Of a stretch of DNA of 52,391 bases, positions 35,438 through 43,931 are shown piece after piece. The position numbers and the translations under genes were made by a program. Positions within the stretch are counted from its first letter, which is position 1, and each line of letters opens with the position of its first letter. The notes below the pieces were generated by a model. The model was not told the origin of the DNA. It saw only the letters and a program-made list of their open reading frames with translations, and ran no database searches. Source of the stretch: Clostridia bacterium (GTDB taxonomy: Bacteria > Bacillota > Clostridia > Christensenellales > UBA1242); the NCBI GenBank assembly GCA_022793335.1, contig JAAWCQ010000002.1, positions 1 to 52,391 on the forward strand, written 5' to 3'.

Positions 35438-35514
35438 AGAGATGTAGCTCAGCTGGTTAGAGCACCACCCTGATAAGGTGGGGGTCGGTGGTTCGAGTCC
35501 ACTCATCTCTACCA
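35438..35514 (+). tRNA. tRNA-Ile (anticodon GAT)
   Basis: Acceptor AGAGATG/CATCTCT, D stem GCTC/GAGC, anticodon stem CCACC/GGTGG with loop CTGATAA, T stem GGTGG/CCACT with loop TTCGAGT, discriminator A and encoded CCA. It is 77 bases long and followed directly by a terminator. Confidence 0.96.
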
Positions 35515-35712
35515 AAATTTCACTCATTTCGAGTGATTTTTTATTTTCTCAACCCCACCTTGTGTTGCAGAGCAACACGCAAAGTGAAACTTTGCATCAG
35601 GGTGGCACCCTGTTAGTTTACGCATCAAACTTGTTTGATATAAGGTGGGGGTCGGCGTCCGCTGCGCGACTCCGTGTCTGCGACACATTCGCGAGTCCAC
35701 TCATCTCTACCA
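35515..35712 (+). repeat. tRNA-Ile-derived 198-base unit 1
   Basis: Starts right after the tRNA CCA with a terminator (35516-35542). It then has a hairpin array bounded by CCCCACCTT (35554-35562) and AAGGTGGGG (35642-35650): GTGTTGC/GCAACAC, GCAAAGT/ACTTTGC, CAGGG/CCCTG and ATCAAAC/GTTTGAT. It continues as GGTGGGGGTCGG (the tRNA anticodon-stem/variable sequence), a GC-rich insert with GTGTC/GACAC in the T-arm position, and ends with GAGTCCACTCATCTCTACCA, the exact tRNA 3' end including CCA. Confidence 0.75.
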
Positions 35713-35910
35713 GAGAAATAGTCTGTTCGAGACTATTTTTTATTTTCTCAACCCCACCTTGTGCTATAGAGCAACACGCAAAGTGAAACTTTGCATCAGG
35801 GTGGCACCCTGTTAGTTTACGCATCAAACTTATTTGATATAAGATGGGGGCGGTGTTCGCTGCGCGACTCCGTGTCTGCGACACATTCGCGAGTCCTCTC
35901 ATCTCTACCA
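35713..35910 (+). repeat. tRNA-Ile-derived 198-base unit 2
   Basis: The same length and order as unit 1, from terminator (AATAGTCT/AGACTATT + T-run, 35716-35742) to the final CTCATCTCTACCA. A few substitutions (GTGCTATAGAGCAAC in the first hairpin, GAGTCCTCTCATC in the T arm) remove some pairs. Confidence 0.75.
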
Positions 35911-36214
35911 GAGAAATAGTCTGTTCGAGACTATTTTTTTTATTTTCTTACCCCACCTTGTGTTGCAGAGCCCCCGATAATGAGCAAAGCGAATTTAAGG
36001 AGATTTTAGTCGAGGGATTGTTTACGCATCTCTACAAAAAGTCTAAATCGAATAGTTAGTTTATTTTTACTTTAATTATATTTCGGTTTTACTATGACTA
36101 CACAACTAAAGAAAGGAAATAAATGAAATGAAGTTTACGCCATCAAACGAGATGAATCATATATAGAGCAAATTTAAAGTTTTATCGTTGATAGTTAGCC
36201 CCTCATCTCTACCA
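35911..36214 (+). repeat. Degenerate third tRNA-Ile-derived unit
   Basis: Begins like unit 2 (terminator plus TATTTTCTTACCCCACCTTG through ~35970), then diverges. It retains a degraded GTTTACGCCATCAAACGAG near 36130-36155 and ends in CCCTCATCTCTACCA (36200-36214). A further degraded copy of the tRNA end, CGCATCTCTACAAAAA, lies at ~36025-36040. Confidence 0.55.
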
Positions 36215-36349
36215 AAAGAAAAAAGTTAAATCACGCTTTTTATATGCTCCGACTTATAGTTGCCTAGCGAGTGCAAGTTTCACGATTTAAGGTGGTGGCG
36301 CTCTTAATGCAGTTTTGTTTACTCTTTCAAAGGCGGGGGATGCTTTCAT
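36215..36349. other. Spacer after the tRNA-Ile-derived units, no gene seen
   Basis: Possible further decayed unit (it contains TTTAAGGTGGTGGCG near 36287), with no credible ORF. Confidence 0.3.
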
Positions 36350-36383
36350 AAAAAATCCACAATTAAGTTTGTGGATATTTTTT
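36350..36383 (-). terminator. Terminator of the DEDDh exonuclease gene
   Basis: ATCCACAA/TTGTGGAT stem with A/T-runs on both sides, positioned just after the minus-strand stop. Confidence 0.75.
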
Positions 36384-36974
36384 TTAATTTTGTGATTTAA
36401 ACAAACAATCGTTTCTGCTTTGAAGAAGCTCTTCAAATGTTTGATTTTGTTGCCAGCATAACTCTTTTGCGATGAGAAAGGTCGCTTTTGCGTCGTCGCA
36501 GCTTCTATGAAAGGTCAAGCTTGAGGTGTCAATTTCAAGTTGGTTTATAATATTTTCAAGTGATTCGACATGAGGGCGTTTATACAAAATTAGAAACATT
36601 TTTTGTGTATCATAGGCAGAAAGGGGCAGTCTGGGCAGTTTATATCTGTCGCAGGCCATATTCAAAAAGGCAAAATCACTTTTTACGCTGTGTCCAATTA
36701 GAGTGAGTTTGCTGTTTGTCAAAAGATTTTTGATATATTCATAATAATATGAAAAGTTGTCTTGTTTATAAAACTGCTCTACAGGATATGCCAATTCAAT
36801 CTTTGGTCGGTGACCGATTGCAGCAAGTATGAATTTATCTTCTGGATTTATCAGTAAATCTTTTTTTGAAATAAGTTTTAAATCTTTGTCAACAATGCAA
36901 AAGCCAAACGAGCATATACTGTGACCATTGCTGCATTCAATATCAAAAAATAAATATTTTCCTTTGCGTTCCAT
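36384..36974 (-). CDS. DEDDh 3'-5' exonuclease (RNase T / DnaQ-like)
   Basis: 196 residues. Exo I motif FFDIECSNG (D11/E13), Exo II IGHSVKSDFAFLN (D ~122), Exo III HRSCDDAKATF with the H-x4-D pair. This is the DEDDh branch, as in the epsilon subunit or RNase T. It removes 3' nucleotides from DNA or RNA. No clear Shine-Dalgarno sequence precedes the start, so translation may be low or the start may differ. It is monocistronic. Confidence 0.85.
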   Translation of the reverse strand: MERKGKYLFFDIECSNGHSICSFGFCIVDKDLKLISKKDLLINPEDKFILAAIGHRPKIELAYPVEQFYKQDNFSYYYEYIKNLLTNSKLTLIGHSVKSDFAFLNMACDRYKLPRLPLSAYDTQKMFLILYKRPHVESLENIINQLEIDTSSLTFHRSCDDAKATFLIAKELCWQQNQTFEELLQSRNDCLFKSQN

Positions 36975-37088
36975 TAAACAAGTTTAAAATATAAAAATCA
37001 AAAAGTCAAAACTTTATTATAATTTTTTAAAAAGCTTTTTAAAATGCTATGCTTTTGTTTTCAGGCTAGAGGAAAAACAAAAAAACAC

Positions 37089-37115
37089 TTGACAAAATAT
37101 CGGGGGGGGTAAAAT
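37089..37115 (+). promoter_or_regulatory. Promoter with a G8 tract in the -35/-10 spacer
   Basis: TTGACA (37089-37094), AAATATC plus eight G (a 15-base spacer), TAAAAT (37110-37115). It has the same architecture as at 3506-3533. At 15 bases the spacing is short, which predicts weak transcription unless the tract lengthens. Confidence 0.75.
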
Positions 37116-37211
37116 AGAAGTATAGATATACATAAAGTACAAACTTATATGCAATGGCAAAAAAACAACAGTTTTTTATGTTTTATAATGTGATTGTTAT
37201 AAGGAGGAAAT

Positions 37212-40200
37212 ATGAAAAAGGGCAACGTGCAAAATAAAAAATTCATGCTGTTTTCAATAATAGCTTTTTTTGCCGCCGTATTCGGCCTTTTTCTCATAAT
37301 TCCATTCAATGTAAAACCAGTGCAAACGGAGCTTGATAAAGTTAAAGCAAGCAGTGGCTTTACAAATATAGGCACACTTGCGAATGATTACAAAAGCATA
37401 GATTTAGAAGATTCAACTATTTATATGATTACAAGCGATCTTACAATGAATTACAGGATAAATTTAAAAGAAAATTCAACGGCTGTAATCTATGTTGCCG
37501 CTGGATGTACACTGAATGCAGAGTATGGAATAACTGTTCCGGCATCTTCTACGCTTATCTTGGTTGGTGATGGGACGATAAATGCTAAAGGTAGAGCTGC
37601 TGAAGAAGGGGAAGCTGGAGTTAAAGGTGGAGATGGCGAAAGATTAAATATCGGCGATGATAAAGACCCAGCATGGTTTTTACTTGCAGGTCGTCCTAAA
37701 GTATCGTATGGTCCTGGAGGTTATCCTACGGCTGATTACGCAGGAAGAGGCGGAAGAGGCGGTCGGGGCGCTTCTGCTGGAATTGGTGGTGCCAGTGGTG
37801 GCGGTGGTTGGTATGGCTCGATTATCGAAGTTACTTCAGCTGAAAATTATATACTTGAAGCAAAAGATAAAGTTGATGATCATATCGTAGGTGTTGCAGG
37901 TAGGGATGGTAGTAATGGAGCTGATGGTGGCACTATGGGGAAACTATATGTGCTTGGAAATCTCACTGTGAATGCTGTTGCAGGTGCAAGCAGTAGCAAA
38001 AAGGGGGCTGGTGGTGCTGCTGGAGCAAATTATAATTATGAGACTTCTCATTGGGCATGGTTTAAGACTCATTATCATCAACATAATGCTGGTGGCGCTG
38101 GCGGTGGTGGCGGCGGTGGCGCTGGTGGCCCAGCTTCCAACATCGGTGGAGGCGGTGCCGGCGGTGGTGGAGGCGGAAGCGGCTCAACTGCAAATTGTGC
38201 CAATGCAAATGATACAAGAACAGTTCCAAATTGCGGAGGAAGAGGCGGTGGTGGCGGACAAAGTTGGGATGGCAGCTGGGCTGCATCTGGCGGCTCTGCA
38301 AATGTTGCTTCCAATGCTGCAGCTGGTGGCTCAGGTGGATATTGTGGGAGCAAAGGTGGCGACGGTGTAATGTATGTTCAAAATTACACTAGTGTCAGTG
38401 GAAGAACGCGTGATTATTATTCGGATGGCAGATTGTCACAGCTTCAATATACTGCAATTTTAGACAGAAGAAATGGCTCGTCAAACAGCAGTGTGTCAGT
38501 TTATCTTGGTCAGGTTATGGACCGAGTTGCAGTGCCAATAAATGCGGGATATAGTTTTCAAGGTTATTACACTGGACAAAATGGCACGGGCACAAAATAT
38601 TTTAATTCAAATGGCGTGGCAAGCAAAGCTTGGGATATTGTAGGAGATATAACTCTCTATGCGTATTGGACAATAATTCCATACAGCGTAGAGCTTAGAC
38701 CAAATGGCGGAAGTGGAAACTCAATTTATGTAACTGCTTATTATGGGATGTCAATGTCTTCAATATCAAGCAGTTCTCTTCCTACAAGATTGGGTTATAA
38801 CTTTCAAGGTTATTTCACAGGCACGACTAGTGGTGATAAATATTACAATGCAAACGGAACAAGTGCTAAAAATTGGGACCGTGTAGCAAATACTGTTCTT
38901 TACGCGCACTGGCAAGGCAAGTCTTACAATGTCTTATTTAATTCAAACTTTGCGCCAATTCAAACATCCTCACAGACAGGTTTCTATTATGGGACGCCAA
39001 CAGCTTTACGATCAATAAGCGCAATTGGCTTTGATAGAAAGGGCTATACATTCGCAGGCTGGTCAACGACGCAAAATGGAGGTGTTCAATACGGCAATGG
39101 TGCAAGTGTAAGCACCTTAAATGCAAACAGTGAAACGGTAAATCTTTATGCAAAGTGGTCAGGGCGGAGCTTTTCGTTAAACTTTAATGCAAATGGTGGA
39201 AGTGGCACGATGAGCAGCCAAAGTGGTTTAATTTATGGAAATGGTGCGGCGATAAAAGCAAATAGTTTTGTCAAAACTGGTTATGATTTCGCTGGATGGG
39301 CGTTATCGCCTGGCGGAAGTGTAGTCTTTTCAAATATTGAAACTTTAAAAGATGTTGAAGTTTTAAATGGTGTTGAAACAGACCTTTCAAGCCGAAAGTT
39401 GTTGAACGCTTTATCAAGCAGTCCATATACAACATATAAAACAAGTTTGACACTTTATGCTAAATGGACGCCAAAGAAATATAGCATTACTTTTAACGGC
39501 AACGGAAGCACAAGTGGCACAATGTCTAATCAAACTTTAACTTACGACAGCAGCTTGACGCTTACAACAAATGCTTTTAAAAAGGAAAATTATCTTTTTA
39601 AAAGCTGGAATACGATGTCGAATGGAAGCGGCACCACCTATTACAATAATCAGTCGATAAGTCAGGTTTCTGGCAATATAACCCTTTATGCGCAGTGGGA
39701 AGAGACTTGGAACGCCCATGCCTCTGCAAGCTTAAGTGGATATGGCACAGCAGAAAGGCCATACATTATAGGATCGGCCGCAGACCTTGCATATATTTCA
39801 AAAATGGTGGATAACGGAACAAGTTTTTCAGGCGTGTATTTTAGGCAGGCAAACAGCATAGATTTGGCAAAAAACAATGCCAGTTTTGTGAATTGGCTAT
39901 GGAAGCCGATAGGGTCAGAAACCAACAAAGCTTTCCAAGGCAATTATGATGGAAGTGGTTTTTTGATAAAAAATCTTATCACATCGAATGCGAGAAAAGG
40001 CAGTTCGTCAGGTAATTATCTCTATTCAAATGTAGGCCTGTTTGGTTATACAAGAAATGCAACGATAAAGAATGTGAATATCATATCGGGCACTATTCAA
40101 GGCTATGATAATGTTGGCTCAATCGTTGGCAATCTCAACAATGGAAGCGTAGAAAACTGCCGAAGCGGAGCAACAGTGACAGGACACAATTATGTAGGAA

Positions 40201-40751
40201 TGATAGGTTATGGAGTAAGTACATCAATTTTGTCAAGCTATAACTATGGAAGCGTAAGCGGAAATGACTATGTAGGCGGTATCCTTGGGCGAAATGGCGG
40301 AACAGGAACACGCCTTGAAAACTGCTATATGAAGGGAAGCGTAACAGCGTCAGCTTCAAATGCAGATTGTGGCGGAATACTCGGTCAAACAACAACAAGC
40401 GGAATAACCTTGCAATCCTGCGGTTTTATCGGCAGCGTAACAGGAGGAAGTAATACAGGCCTTCTTACAGGCAACTTAAATGGTGGAAGCGTAATCGACT
40501 GCTTTGCAAACTCTACAACAAACTATGCCTTCACAAAAGGAAGCGGAACAATCAAAAGTAGTCTATATATACAAAACAAGGATAACAATCCAGTAAAGAA
40601 ATATGTTACCCATAGCAGCGAAACAAGCCCATTTGCAAACTGGACACTGGCAGTAAACAATCAACCCTTGCCAATTGGTTTCGTATGGCTGGGAAATGGT
40701 GGGGAATGGCTTAATGTAGCAAAGCTTATCTCGCTTGGATATTCTAATTAG
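37212..40751 (+). CDS. Secreted Gly-rich/InlB-B-repeat/GLUG surface protein
   Basis: 1179 residues with AAGGAGG seven bases before the ATG. Residues ~12-36 are a signal peptide (FMLFSIIAFFAAVFGLFLII). Residues ~40-130 form a small beta domain, ~130-400 an extremely Gly-rich region (runs of GGGG and Gly-Ala), then at least five InlB B repeats (GYSFQGYYTGQNGTG, GYNFQGYFTG, GYTFAGWSTTQNGG, GYDFAGWALSPGG, FKSWNTMSNGSG), and a GLUG beta-helix C-terminus with the tail NNQPLPIG. It is closely related to the genes at 1-537 and 3720-6560; the last ~180 codons are almost identical to the former. It is probably exposed at the surface and phase-variable. Confidence 0.88.
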   Translation: MKKGNVQNKKFMLFSIIAFFAAVFGLFLIIPFNVKPVQTELDKVKASSGFTNIGTLANDYKSIDLEDSTIYMITSDLTMNYRINLKENSTAVIYVAAGCTLNAEYGITVPASSTLILVGDGTINAKGRAAEEGEAGVKGGDGERLNIGDDKDPAWFLLAGRPKVSYGPGGYPTADYAGRGGRGGRGASAGIGGASGGGGWYGSIIEVTSAENYILEAKDKVDDHIVGVAGRDGSNGADGGTMGKLYVLGNLTVNAVAGASSSKKGAGGAAGANYNYETSHWAWFKTHYHQHNAGGAGGGGGGGAGGPASNIGGGGAGGGGGGSGSTANCANANDTRTVPNCGGRGGGGGQSWDGSWAASGGSANVASNAAAGGSGGYCGSKGGDGVMYVQNYTSVSGRTRDYYSDGRLSQLQYTAILDRRNGSSNSSVSVYLGQVMDRVAVPINAGYSFQGYYTGQNGTGTKYFNSNGVASKAWDIVGDITLYAYWTIIPYSVELRPNGGSGNSIYVTAYYGMSMSSISSSSLPTRLGYNFQGYFTGTTSGDKYYNANGTSAKNWDRVANTVLYAHWQGKSYNVLFNSNFAPIQTSSQTGFYYGTPTALRSISAIGFDRKGYTFAGWSTTQNGGVQYGNGASVSTLNANSETVNLYAKWSGRSFSLNFNANGGSGTMSSQSGLIYGNGAAIKANSFVKTGYDFAGWALSPGGSVVFSNIETLKDVEVLNGVETDLSSRKLLNALSSSPYTTYKTSLTLYAKWTPKKYSITFNGNGSTSGTMSNQTLTYDSSLTLTTNAFKKENYLFKSWNTMSNGSGTTYYNNQSISQVSGNITLYAQWEETWNAHASASLSGYGTAERPYIIGSAADLAYISKMVDNGTSFSGVYFRQANSIDLAKNNASFVNWLWKPIGSETNKAFQGNYDGSGFLIKNLITSNARKGSSSGNYLYSNVGLFGYTRNATIKNVNIISGTIQGYDNVGSIVGNLNNGSVENCRSGATVTGHNYVGMIGYGVSTSILSSYNYGSVSGNDYVGGILGRNGGTGTRLENCYMKGSVTASASNADCGGILGQTTTSGITLQSCGFIGSVTGGSNTGLLTGNLNGGSVIDCFANSTTNYAFTKGSGTIKSSLYIQNKDNNPVKKYVTHSSETSPFANWTLAVNNQPLPIGFVWLGNGGEWLNVAKLISLGYSN

Positions 40752-40759
40752 CCTTAGTG

Positions 40760-40788
40760 AAAAAAGGACATTTATTTGTCCTTTTTTT
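40760..40788 (+). terminator. Terminator of the second surface-protein gene
   Basis: AAAAAAGGACA/TGTCCTTTTTT perfect stem with a seven-base loop, nine bases after the stop. Confidence 0.9.
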
Positions 40789-41051
40789 GATGTTTTTATT
40801 TTTGTTTATGATGCTTGAAAAATTTTTATTTTAACAGTTTTTAATAATAAATTGATAATTTGTCGAAAAAATAGAAAAAATTCATGCTTTTTGTGTGATT
40901 TTCACTGTTTTACGCGTTTTATAGTTAAATTTAGTTTTCAAATTGGATATATTTATGTATAATATTATCTATATGAGTTTAATTAAGATTCAATAAAAAT
41001 AAGCGAAATTCATTATTAAAATAAAATATAATTAAATTATTTGGAGGAAAA
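40789..41051. other. AT-rich spacer upstream of degV
   Basis: No gene seen. A TATAAT at ~40969 may serve the DegV gene, but its -35 is poor. Confidence 0.4.
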
Positions 41052-41879
41052 ATGTTAAGACTTTTGGTTGACTCTGGCAGCAGTATTAAGCAGGAGGAAT
41101 TGGAATATTATAATGCAGAGCTTGTTCCGCTTAAAATTCTCATGGGCGAAACTGAGTATGCTGATGGCGTAAATTTGCCTATGGATGAATTTTATAGACA
41201 ACTGATTGATGAAAAGATATTTCCAAAGACTTCGCTTCCAAATTTGGGCGAGCTTGAAGAGCGTGTGTCTAAGTATACTACAGAGGGAGATGAGGTGATT
41301 ATTCTCACAATTTCCTCAGAAATTTCTGGCTCTTTTAATGCAATCAAAAACCTGTTTGCTGAAAACAAGAAAGTGAAGGTTATCGACTCAAAAATGGCAG
41401 TTGGTGGAATGAGACTTATTGTTGATGAAATAAACAGAAACAGAGAGCTTTCTTTAGATGAAATTGAAGAGAAGGTGAACAGTCTTATTCCAAGAATAAA
41501 AATCATGGCTATTCCAGAGACGCTTGAATATCTTTTCAGAGGGGGCAGACTTTCAAAGAAAGACTGGATTCTTGGCAGCATTTTGAAAATTAAACCAATT
41601 ATTGGCTTTATTGATGGCAAAGTGAAAGTGCTTACAAAAAAGATAGGTCTTAAGATGGGCATGTCATATATTGCTGGCGCCTTAAAAGAATTTGAATGTG
41701 ACGAAAACTATGAGATTATTGCTTCTTACACCTATGACAAATCAAACCTTGAAAAGCTGATTGAAATGACCGATGAAAAGTATCATAAGCAGATAAGAGT
41801 TTATGACAATCTTGACCCAGCAATTGCATGCCATTGGGGTCCAAACGCATTTGGCTATGTATTTGTGGCAAATAAATAA
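41052..41879 (+). CDS. DegV-family fatty-acid-binding protein
   Basis: 275 residues with TTGGAGG before the ATG. The N-terminal DSGSSI, EYADGVNL, PKTSLPNLGEL and ISSEISGSFNAIKN blocks are the DegV signature that binds a fatty acid; PETLEYLFRGGRLSKKDWIL GS is the second conserved block. DegV (FakB-like) proteins present exogenous fatty acids to a FakA kinase for phospholipid synthesis. No fakA is in this window. It is monocistronic. Confidence 0.9.
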   Translation: MLRLLVDSGSSIKQEELEYYNAELVPLKILMGETEYADGVNLPMDEFYRQLIDEKIFPKTSLPNLGELEERVSKYTTEGDEVIILTISSEISGSFNAIKNLFAENKKVKVIDSKMAVGGMRLIVDEINRNRELSLDEIEEKVNSLIPRIKIMAIPETLEYLFRGGRLSKKDWILGSILKIKPIIGFIDGKVKVLTKKIGLKMGMSYIAGALKEFECDENYEIIASYTYDKSNLEKLIEMTDEKYHKQIRVYDNLDPAIACHWGPNAFGYVFVANK

Positions 41880-41893
41880 ACTTAAATAAAAAC

Positions 41894-41923
41894 AAAAAGG
41901 CAACCTTTAATGGCTGTCTTTTT
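41894..41923 (+). terminator. Terminator of the DegV gene
   Basis: AAAAAGGCA-CC/GG-TGTCTTTTT stem with one mismatch and one wobble, followed by T-rich sequence. Confidence 0.65.
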
Positions 41924-42030
41924 AATTTATAATTTTATTGTTGTTTTTATATTCGTTGCGTAAATTTTGTTGTTTTAAAAATTGTTCTTTTAAACTTTTG
42001 CATTTTAAGAATTGATATTTTTTATTTAAT

Positions 42031-42849
42031 TTAAAGTTTCACCCATGCTGGAAGAAGGGAAAAGTTTTTTGAGTTTAAATATTCAAGTTTTCCTGTAAGT
42101 TTTGAAAATTTGATATAACTGCTGGCAAGACGCTGCTTGTTTTCTTTAAAGCGTTTGTTATCCTCATTTTTCCCATACTTGCCATCTCCGATTATTGCAT
42201 GTCCAAGAAATGCAAGAGAGGCTCTTATTTGATGGGTTTTGCCTGTGTGAAGGGTGCATTCAACAAGGCTTGAATAAGGTGAGGACTTTATTGTGTTGAA
42301 GGTAGTTGAAATTGCGACGCTGCCGCTCACTTTTTTGTTGAATATTTTTACTTGACTCTTTTGTGCGTCCTTCAAAAGAAAGGCGTCAAAGGTGAAATTT
42401 TTAAAACTCGTGCTTCCCACAACTTCAGCAAAATATTTTTTTGTAAGGCTGTGCGCTTTGAAGGCTGCTGTCAAAAGCTCTTGTGAGACTTTGTCTTTTG
42501 CAAGCACGACAAGTCCAGTTGTGTTTCGATCAAGTCTGTGAACGGCGAGGGCATTGAGGTTTTGTGCTAGGCCATTTGTTCCTTCAATTTCAATTCCGAA
42601 AGGCTTATTTATTATCAAAATATTATCATCTTCATAGACTATATCAAATTTGCCTTTTTCGTCTGGGATATAAAATACCTCAAGCAAATCGCCACAGTCG
42701 GCAAAGGCGTCCTCTTTTAGTTTGTTGCCGTTAAGTCGAATGTCTTTCTTTTTAAAAAGCTTGTTGATTTGAGTTTTTGAAAAGTTTTGCGCCAGAAGCT
42801 CTTCACTGACAAATTTGGGTTCTTTTAGTGTTATAGTTAGTTTTTCCAT
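42031..42849 (-). CDS. RluA-family 23S/tRNA pseudouridine synthase
   Basis: 272 residues. An N-terminal S4-like RNA-binding domain (SKTQINKLFKKKDIRLNGNK) is followed by the catalytic domain: VYEDDNILIINKPFG, then HRLDRNTTGLVVLAK with the catalytic Asp ~106, and CTLHTGKTHQIRASLAFLGH IIGDGKYG. It converts uridine to pseudouridine in RNA. No obvious Shine-Dalgarno precedes the start. It is transcribed away from the divergent sporulation genes, so it is an independent unit. Confidence 0.92.
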   Translation of the reverse strand: MEKLTITLKEPKFVSEELLAQNFSKTQINKLFKKKDIRLNGNKLKEDAFADCGDLLEVFYIPDEKGKFDIVYEDDNILIINKPFGIEIEGTNGLAQNLNALAVHRLDRNTTGLVVLAKDKVSQELLTAAFKAHSLTKKYFAEVVGSTSFKNFTFDAFLLKDAQKSQVKIFNKKVSGSVAISTTFNTIKSSPYSSLVECTLHTGKTHQIRASLAFLGHAIIGDGKYGKNEDNKRFKENKQRLASSYIKFSKLTGKLEYLNSKNFSLLPAWVKL

Positions 42850-42972
42850 GAGTTTATTTTAACGAATTTTAAAATTAAAATCTATCTTTTGACCGCTGTT
42901 TTGTTTAAATTTTGCAAAATTTGTCATTTTCGTGGTTGGGATTGAATAAAATTTTGTTAGGAGAAATATTTT

Positions 42973-43224
42973 ATGAATGGTTTTATTCATCTTGAAGGAG
43001 AGCTTTTGCAAATAAAAGGTGCGACTAAGGTGGCATCATCCACGCCGACACAAGCGATGATTGAGCTGGGCGGCAACGCCATTGTTGCGACTGGGAATGG
43101 AATAGAGGTCAAAAAACTTAATCTTGACGAAGGCGAGGTCGTCTTATCAGGCAAGTTTTCAAATATTAAACTTGGTGAGGCAAGTGGAGCAAAGGGGTCT
43201 TTATTAAAAAGAATATTCAAATAA
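42973..43224 (+). CDS. yabP: Sporulation protein YabP
   Basis: 83 residues with TAGGAG before the ATG. It is YabP/YqfC family: GFIHLEGELLQIKGATKVAS, EGEVVLSGKFSNIKL. In Bacillus, yabP and yabQ are expressed in the mother cell for cortex formation, and the same order yabP-yabQ-divIC occurs here. It is the clearest hint in the window that the organism belongs to a spore-forming lineage. The C-terminus (SGAKGSLLKRIFK) is basic. Confidence 0.85.
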   Translation: MNGFIHLEGELLQIKGATKVASSTPTQAMIELGGNAIVATGNGIEVKKLNLDEGEVVLSGKFSNIKLGEASGAKGSLLKRIFK

Positions 43225-43253
43225 ATTGTTCAGACCTTAAAGGAGGTGAATTT

Positions 43254-43610
43254 TTGCTTTATCCGACATTAAATCAACCTCTTATGTTTTTGCTTTTAAT
43301 CTGTGCTGGACTTGCCAGTGGCATCATTTTTGATTTGTTAAATTTGGTTTGCAATCTTGTGCACGAAGATAGATTTTCAAAAATCTTCTTTGACTTTTTG
43401 TCCGTTTTGATGGCCTTTTCCCTTCTTTTTATAGTCAATTTGCTGTTCAATTATGGGCAATTTCGAGTTTATGTAATAATTGTATTTATCCTAAGCTTAT
43501 TTACAGAGCGTGCAATTTCAAAATTTTTGTGGACAAAACTGGTTGAAAAATGCTATAGTAAGATAAGCAAAAGGAGAAAAGCTCGGGGTGAACAAAGAAA
43601 AACTGGCTAA
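43254..43610 (+). CDS. yabQ: Spore cortex protein YabQ
   Basis: 118 residues starting at TTG, chosen because AAAGGAGGTGA is just upstream and no ATG fits. Hydrophobic segments at ~9-28 (LMFLLLICAGLASGIIFDLL), ~46-63 (FDFLSVLMAFSLLFIVNLL) and ~68-82 match the YabQ membrane topology; the C-terminus is highly basic (KISKRRKARGEQRK). It is required for spore cortex formation in Bacillus. It overlaps the next gene by 23 bases. Confidence 0.85.
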   Translation: MLYPTLNQPLMFLLLICAGLASGIIFDLLNLVCNLVHEDRFSKIFFDFLSVLMAFSLLFIVNLLFNYGQFRVYVIIVFILSLFTERAISKFLWTKLVEKCYSKISKRRKARGEQRKTG

Positions 43611-43806
43611 AATCTCAATATTTATTGCTTTGGCCGCACTCATACTTGTGGTGATAATCACAAGTATTGTCCTTTATCAAAAACAGAAATATCTTGAAGA
43701 TTTGAATGAGAAAAACGAGATAGTCAAGCCAGGTGAAGATGAAGATAAAGATGAAGAGGATAATAAAAGTGAAACCATGAGTTGTCTGTTTGATTTTCTT
43801 AATTAA
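43588..43806 (+). CDS. Short DivIC/FtsB-like septum protein
   Basis: 72 residues starting at GTG, which overlaps yabQ and follows AAAGGAG at a long spacing. A single membrane helix at ~10-30 (IFIALAALILVVIITSIVLY) is followed by a short charged region (LNEKNEIVKPGEDEDKDEED) ending in MSCLFDFLN. Synteny with yabP-yabQ suggests the divIC position, but the protein lacks the usual long coiled coil (family members are ~100-130 residues), so it may be truncated or reduced. Confidence 0.55.
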   Translation: MNKEKLAKISIFIALAALILVVIITSIVLYQKQKYLEDLNEKNEIVKPGEDEDKDEEDNKSETMSCLFDFLN

Positions 43807-43811
43807 ATTGT

Positions 43812-43841
43812 AAAAAGCCTTAAAATTGAAGGCTTTTTTTT
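43812..43841 (+). terminator. Terminator of yabP-yabQ-divIC-like
   Basis: AAAAAGCCTT/AAGGCTTTTT stem, then T-run, six bases after the stop. Confidence 0.9.
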
Positions 43842-43854
43842 AAGAAAATAAAGG

Positions 43855-43883
43855 TTGACAATAGGTTGTGAATATGTTATGAT
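43855..43883 (+). promoter_or_regulatory. Promoter of the metallopeptidase-like gene
   Basis: TTGACA, 17 bases, TATGAT. About 50 bases upstream of the start codon. Confidence 0.7.
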
Positions 43884-43931
43884 AAGTTTGAAAGAGATGT
43901 TAATATGTGGATGTTATTAAAGGAGTGAAAA

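Noticed and set aside
35478-36059. Open frames of 70-100 codons across the tRNA-Ile units
   Set aside because: They run through tRNA sequence, terminators and hairpins, appear on both strands and have no ribosome sites; the repeat structure explains them.
37972-38370. Long Val/Leu/Ala-rich and antisense His/Pro-rich frames within the Gly-rich surface gene
   Set aside because: They are shadows of the GGT/GGC-rich main frame; the signal peptide and repeats support only the + frame at 37212.
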